Shown here: positions 34,553-37,599 of the stretch, in pieces | Position numbering within the stretch: the first letter of the stretch is position 1 | Layout of the letters: each line of letters starts with the position of its first letter | Assembly: GCA_947626825.1 (NCBI GenBank) | Contig: CANQTM010000015.1 | Coordinates: forward strand, 1 to 37,599 | Length of the DNA: 37,599 nucleotides | Source: an uncultured Bacilli bacterium | Lineage (GTDB): Bacteria > Bacillota_I > Bacilli_A > RFN20 > CAG-631 | Reading direction: 5' to 3' | Notes under the pieces: generated by a model | What the model was told of the DNA's origin: nothing | Seen by the model: only the letters and a program-made list of their open reading frames with translations | Databases searched by the model: none | Program-made: the position numbers and the translations under genes

Positions 34553-34915
34553 ATGAAAAAATTTATTTTAGCACTTTTAATTTCAATAATATCATTACTT
34601 ACTTTTTCTATCATTACTTCATCAATTGTAGCATATTTACAATATGGAAAAGATATCAAAATAAACATGTATTTATTACAAGCAATTTCTATAATTTTAT
34701 TTTTAATTTCTGGTTTAATTTTTGGACTTATAAATAAAAAACAAGGATTATTTGGTGCGTTAGCATTTATCCTTGTTTATGTTATTTTTGTTTTTATTTT
34801 TAATATTTTATCAAAACCTGAAAACATTCAAACATATTATTTTTTATTTATTATTGGAAAATGTTTATTTTATAGTTTGGGTTGTGTTGTTGGTGTTAAT
34901 ATTAGACGACATTAA
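34553..34915 (+). CDS. yrzE: TIGR04086-family small membrane protein (YrzE-like)
   Basis: A 120-residue protein with four hydrophobic segments (about 5-25, 42-62, 67-87 and 98-117) and a [12 protein letters not shown] loop, matching the TIGR04086/YrzE family of Bacilli; the function is unknown. I chose the ATG at 34553, eight bases after GGAAGG; a longer frame from 34529 starts upstream of that site. In B. subtilis yrzE sits between yajC and yrbG; here yajC is absent and ruvB follows directly, with the two stop codons overlapping in TTAA. Confidence 0.8.
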   Translation: MKKFILALLISIISLLTFSIITSSIVAYLQYGKDIKINMYLLQAISIILFLISGLIFGLINKKQGLFGALAFILVYVIFVFIFNILSKPENIQTYYFLFIIGKCLFYSLGCVVGVNIRRH

Positions 34916-35919
34916 AATAATGTTGTTTGATATGGCAATTTTAAATGTTGATAAGCTTTTTCAGTAACAATACGCCCTCTTGGTGTTCTATTTATTAGAC
35001 CTTGTTGTAATAAATAAGGTTCATAAACATCTTCTAAAGTAACTTCTTCTTCTCCAATAGCTGCTGCTATTGATTCAATTCCAACTGGTCCACCTTTAAA
35101 TCTTTCAATAATGCCTTTTAAATAACGAATATCAACATCATCTAATCCTAAAGAATCAACTTTTAAAGCATTTAATGCATTTTTTGTTACTTCAAGATTA
35201 ATATGGTCATCGTTAGTTACAATAGCAAAATCTCTAACTCTTCTAAATAAACGATTAGCAATTCTAGGAGTTCCTCTACTACGTCTTGCAAGTTCATTAG
35301 CAGCATCATCATCAATATTATTATTATAAACTTTAGCAGTTCTTTTTACTATTTTAGTAATATCTGCAATATCATAATAATTTAATTTAAAAATTATACC
35401 AAAACGATCTCTTAAAGGTGCAGAAACATCACCAACTCTTGTTGTTGCTCCAACTAAAGTAAATGGTGGTAAATCAATTGAAATGGAATGGGCACTACTA
35501 TCTTTACCTACAACAACATTAATAACATAATCTTCCATAGCACTATAAAGCACTTCTTCTACAACTTTTGGAAGACGATGAATTTCATCAATAAATAAAA
35601 CATCGCCAGGCTCAAGCATTGAAAGAATAGCTGCTAAATCGCCTGTTTTTTCAATTGCAGGGCCACTTGCAGTTTTAATATGAGCATTTTTTTCATTAGC
35701 AATTACATATGCAAGTGTTGTTTTGCCAAGTCCTGGAGGGCCATAAATCAAAACATGATCTAAAGCTTCTTCTCTTTTTTTTGAAGCCTCAATAAAAACT
35801 TGCAAGTTTCTTTTCATATCTTCTTGGCCAATATATTCATTTAAAGTAGCAGGACGAAGTTTTATTTCTTCTTCTTCATCAGTATATTTTTTTGTTGAAT
35901 CTAAAAGTCTATCTTGCAC
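34912..35919 (-). CDS. ruvB: Holliday junction branch-migration ATPase RuvB
   Basis: A 335-residue AAA+ motor that drives branch migration of Holliday junctions with RuvA. Walker [10 protein letters not shown] is at residues 60-68, Walker [10 protein letters not shown] near 105, sensor 1 GATTR, and the C-terminal winged helix ends [12 protein letters not shown]. The start is GTG, with an AGGA site upstream. It follows ruvA by nine bases in the same operon. Confidence 0.97.
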   Translation of the reverse strand: MQDRLLDSTKKYTDEEEEIKLRPATLNEYIGQEDMKRNLQVFIEASKKREEALDHVLIYGPPGLGKTTLAYVIANEKNAHIKTASGPAIEKTGDLAAILSMLEPGDVLFIDEIHRLPKVVEEVLYSAMEDYVINVVVGKDSSAHSISIDLPPFTLVGATTRVGDVSAPLRDRFGIIFKLNYYDIADITKIVKRTAKVYNNNIDDDAANELARRSRGTPRIANRLFRRVRDFAIVTNDDHINLEVTKNALNALKVDSLGLDDVDIRYLKGIIERFKGGPVGIESIAAAIGEEEVTLEDVYEPYLLQQGLINRTPRGRIVTEKAYQHLKLPYQTTLF

Positions 35920-35928
35920 AATATTTTC

Positions 35929-36498
35929 CTACTTTCTTAACATTTGTAAACATTCTTTGATAATTGTTTTTGTTTCTTTTTGTTCAATATTGGTTATTTT
36001 ATTTATCACGGAATCAATTTCAGTAACTTTAAAACCAAATTGTCTTAATGCATCATAAACATCACTATAAACTTCACTTTTCTTAGCTGAAGAATTATTT
36101 TTATCATCATGAACAAGTCTGCCTTTCAAATCTAAAATGATTTGTGAAGCAGCTTTAGGACCAATAGTTGGTAATTTTTTTAAAAATGCAACATTTCCTA
36201 GTTCAATTGCAGTTATTAAATTGTTTGGTGTTGTTGCACCTAATATAGCACAGGCTGTTTTTGGGCCAATACCACTAACACTAATTAATTCATTGAATAA
36301 ATCTTGTTCTTGTTTTGTTTTAAAACCATATAGGGAAAAACCATCTTCTTTAACTTGAAAATATGTGTAGATTAAATCATTTCCATAAGTGAAATCTTGT
36401 GGACGACTAACATTTATTTGGAAACCTATTCCATTAACATCGACTAAAATGTAATCAGAATTAATTCCAACTACATCTCCCTTTAAAAAATTTATCAT
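35929..36498 (-). CDS. ruvA: Holliday junction DNA-binding protein RuvA
   Basis: A 189-residue subunit that binds four-way junctions as a tetramer and recruits RuvB. It has an OB-fold N-terminal domain, two helix-hairpin-helix motifs (VSGIGPKTACAIL and LPTIGPKAASQII) and a C-terminal RuvB-binding domain. GGGGGA precedes the ATG, and its promoter is close to consensus. Confidence 0.96.
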   Translation of the reverse strand: MINFLKGDVVGINSDYILVDVNGIGFQINVSRPQDFTYGNDLIYTYFQVKEDGFSLYGFKTKQEQDLFNELISVSGIGPKTACAILGATTPNNLITAIELGNVAFLKKLPTIGPKAASQIILDLKGRLVHDDKNNSSAKKSEVYSDVYDALRQFGFKVTEIDSVINKITNIEQKETKTIIKECLQMLRK

Positions 36499-36523
36499 GT
36501 AATATTTTCCCCCTGTTGGTTTA

Positions 36524-36552
36524 ATTATACATTAATCACTTATGACATTCAA
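36524..36552 (-). promoter_or_regulatory. Promoter of ruvAB
   Basis: On the minus strand, TTGAAT, 17 bases, then a perfect TATAAT, 26 bases upstream of the ruvA start. Confidence 0.7.
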
Positions 36553-36570
36553 ACAATAATTATTTGATGA

Positions 36571-37266
36571 TTAATTAATTTGAAATTTTTGCTCCCTTGC
36601 CAAACTATAATATTCATTTTGTCCAATGATAATGTGATCAAGCAATTTAATTTGTAAATATTCCAAAGCTGACTTTAAGGAAAAGAATGATGCAATATCA
36701 TCTAACGATGGACTTGAATTACCAGATGGATGATTGTGACATAATAAAATTTTTTTTGCATATTTTTCAATAGCATTTTTGCATATCAGTTTGTTATTGT
36801 TTACTGCTAGAGTATCATTTCCAATTGAAATAGTTTCTTCATATAAAATTTTATTTTTAACATTTAGATATAGTACTACTTGATTTTCTTGTTTTAAATT
36901 TTCCATTTTAAAATGAAGATAATTATATACATCAAGTGGACTTGATAGTTCAATATTTTGTTTCTCATTTATAAAATTATTTCTTAAAAAACGTTTAAAT
37001 AATTCTCCAACTGCTAAAATTAAAATTGCTTTATTTTTATTGATGCCTTTTTCCTTACATAATTCATAAAAACTTAAATTAAACACATTATTTAGACCAT
37101 TAGCTGTTGTTATTAATGATGTTGCAATTTCTATGGCTGAATTATTTTTAGTACCACATTGAATAATAATTGTTAACAATTCAGCATCTGATAATACACC
37201 AATGCCATAACTTAATGCTTTTTCTCTTGGCCTATCATAAATTGGCAAATCTTTAATTGTACCCAT
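36571..37266 (-). CDS. radC: RadC-family JAB-domain protein
   Basis: A 231-residue RadC protein with a UPF0758-type helical N-terminus (DLPIYDRPREKALSYG) and a C-terminal JAB/MPN domain. The metal-binding motif HNHPSGNSSPSLDD gives His177, His179 and Asp190. The family is often called a DNA repair protein, but that role has been questioned and the substrate is unknown. Its ATG overlaps the stop of the upstream small membrane protein by one base. Confidence 0.92.
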   Translation of the reverse strand: MGTIKDLPIYDRPREKALSYGIGVLSDAELLTIIIQCGTKNNSAIEIATSLITTANGLNNVFNLSFYELCKEKGINKNKAILILAVGELFKRFLRNNFINEKQNIELSSPLDVYNYLHFKMENLKQENQVVLYLNVKNKILYEETISIGNDTLAVNNNKLICKNAIEKYAKKILLCHNHPSGNSSPSLDDIASFFSLKSALEYLQIKLLDHIIIGQNEYYSLAREQKFQIN

Positions 37267-37466
37267 TAAGTTGTAAATTTAAATTTAAAGCCACCAGGTA
37301 AAGTAATATCGCCACTTGATGAACTATATAATTTATAAACGATTATAGTTACAACAGCTACCACACCAAATGCCAATACTAATCCCATGCCTAAATCAGC
37401 ACCTTTGCCATATCTTTCTTTTAACTTATTTTTTGATAATTCATTGTATTTTATTTCTGATAGCAT
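37266..37466 (-). CDS. Small single-helix membrane protein upstream of radC
   Basis: A 66-residue protein: a charged N-terminus (SEIKYNELSKNKLKERYGKG), one membrane segment at about residues 26-47 and a short C-terminal tail ending GGFKFKFTT. It has an excellent AGGAGG site and is coupled to radC by a one-base overlap. The charged leader, glycine-rich junction and hydrophobic segment loosely recall class II bacteriocin precursors, but there is no double-glycine cleavage site and no transporter nearby. I do not recognise the family. Confidence 0.65.
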   Translation of the reverse strand: MLSEIKYNELSKNKLKERYGKGADLGMGLVLAFGVVAVVTIIVYKLYSSSSGDITLPGGFKFKFTT

Positions 37467-37539
37467 TTTTATATCCTCCTACTTTTAAAATAGTGATTTC
37501 ATTAATAAATTACTAAAAAAAGTGGCTCTATTTTTTTTT

Positions 37540-37593
37540 GTGGGGTCAAAAAAAAGCTGTTCACGGCGTGGGGTCGAAAAACCCCACGTTTTT
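37540..37593 (+). terminator. GC-rich hairpin with two alternative pairings at the window edge
   Basis: CGTGGGGT (37567-37574), a six-base loop and ACCCCACG (37581-37588) followed by five T residues form a canonical plus-strand intrinsic terminator. A second GTGGGGTC at 37540-37547 could pair with the same ACCCCAC instead. No plus-strand gene precedes it, so it may belong to a leader or small RNA whose target lies beyond the window. 37467-37539 shows nothing else clear. Confidence 0.5.
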
Positions 37594-37599
37594 GAATAG

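Noticed and set aside
34529-34915. Longer 128-residue version of the YrzE-like protein.
   Set aside because: The extra codons contain the GGAAGG ribosome binding site of the ATG at 34553.
1-37599. Mycoplasma-type genetic code with TGA read as tryptophan, suggested by the extreme AT content.
   Set aside because: TGA ends several intact genes at the expected length (CsoR, DUF3737, MalY-type, TruB and the divergent GT8), and tryptophan is encoded by TGG throughout.
1-37599. CRISPR array, tRNA, rRNA, insertion sequence or T-box leader.
   Set aside because: No regularly spaced repeats, transposase-like frame or tRNA-like cloverleaf was noticed in the gaps between genes, all of which are short.

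Overview
This is a very AT-rich bacterial chromosome segment that uses the standard bacterial code: TGA ends several genes (for example at 11510, 9978 and 5107), so it is not a mycoplasma-type code. It points to an anaerobic, spore-forming (or recently spore-forming) low-GC Bacillota, most likely a deep-branching Bacilli / Erysipelotrichia-like gut lineage. Three things support this: a trimeric NADH-linked [FeFe]-hydrogenase, sporulation-associated genes (a close GerE-like regulator, a GerMN protein, a SpoVB-type flippase, a DUF421 protein), and a block secDF - spoVB - DUF421 - yrzE - ruvB - ruvA with the same neighbours as in Bacillus subtilis but without queA, tgt and yajC. The lineage is inference. 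No rRNA, tRNA, CRISPR array, insertion sequence or prophage was seen, and no gene-free stretch exceeds 300 bases.

Layout: 1-2260, truB-ribF plus a small membrane protein. 2265-6775, a four-gene operon of GT8 glycosyltransferases and PlsC-type acyltransferases, including a GT8-acyltransferase fusion and a tandem GT8 paralog that stops exactly where the fusion continues into its acyltransferase half. Its promoter has a perfect palindrome over the -10 box. 6968-7429, a cysteine-rich DUF11-like protein. 7489-10323, a csoR-copA copper operon with an operator in its promoter spacer and an apparent CopZ chaperone nested in the 3' end of copA. 10344-12355, a MalY/PatB-type lyase and a DUF3737 beta-helix protein. 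12550-14523, a six-hairpin glycosidase-like protein. 14548-17215, an acyl-ACP thioesterase, a Sel1-repeat protein and a GerMN protein with a sigma-E-like promoter. 17258-21490, hydCBA. 21576-22373, an unrecognised acidic protein with a near-consensus promoter. 22461-24601, a GerE-like regulator and an IbrB/IbrA-type (ParB-like / PAPS-reductase-like) pair. 24642-28732, mutS2-uvrC. 28808-29833, an S66 peptidase. 29880-36552, the secDF-to-ruvA block. 36571-37466, radC behind a small membrane peptide. The right edge holds a GC-rich hairpin with two alternative pairings.

Most genes lie on the minus strand in short operons with overlapping stops and starts. The GT8/acyltransferase operon probably builds or decorates a membrane glycolipid. 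HydABC disposes of reducing equivalents as H2, probably by electron bifurcation. CsoR, CopA and the nested chaperone form a copper-export circuit. UvrC, MutS2, RuvAB and RadC are housekeeping DNA maintenance genes. The points most worth a second look are the fused and duplicated GT8-acyltransferase operon with its operator, the nested copZ, the IbrAB-like pair outside any visible prophage, and the likely non-canonical start codon of the SpoVB-type gene.
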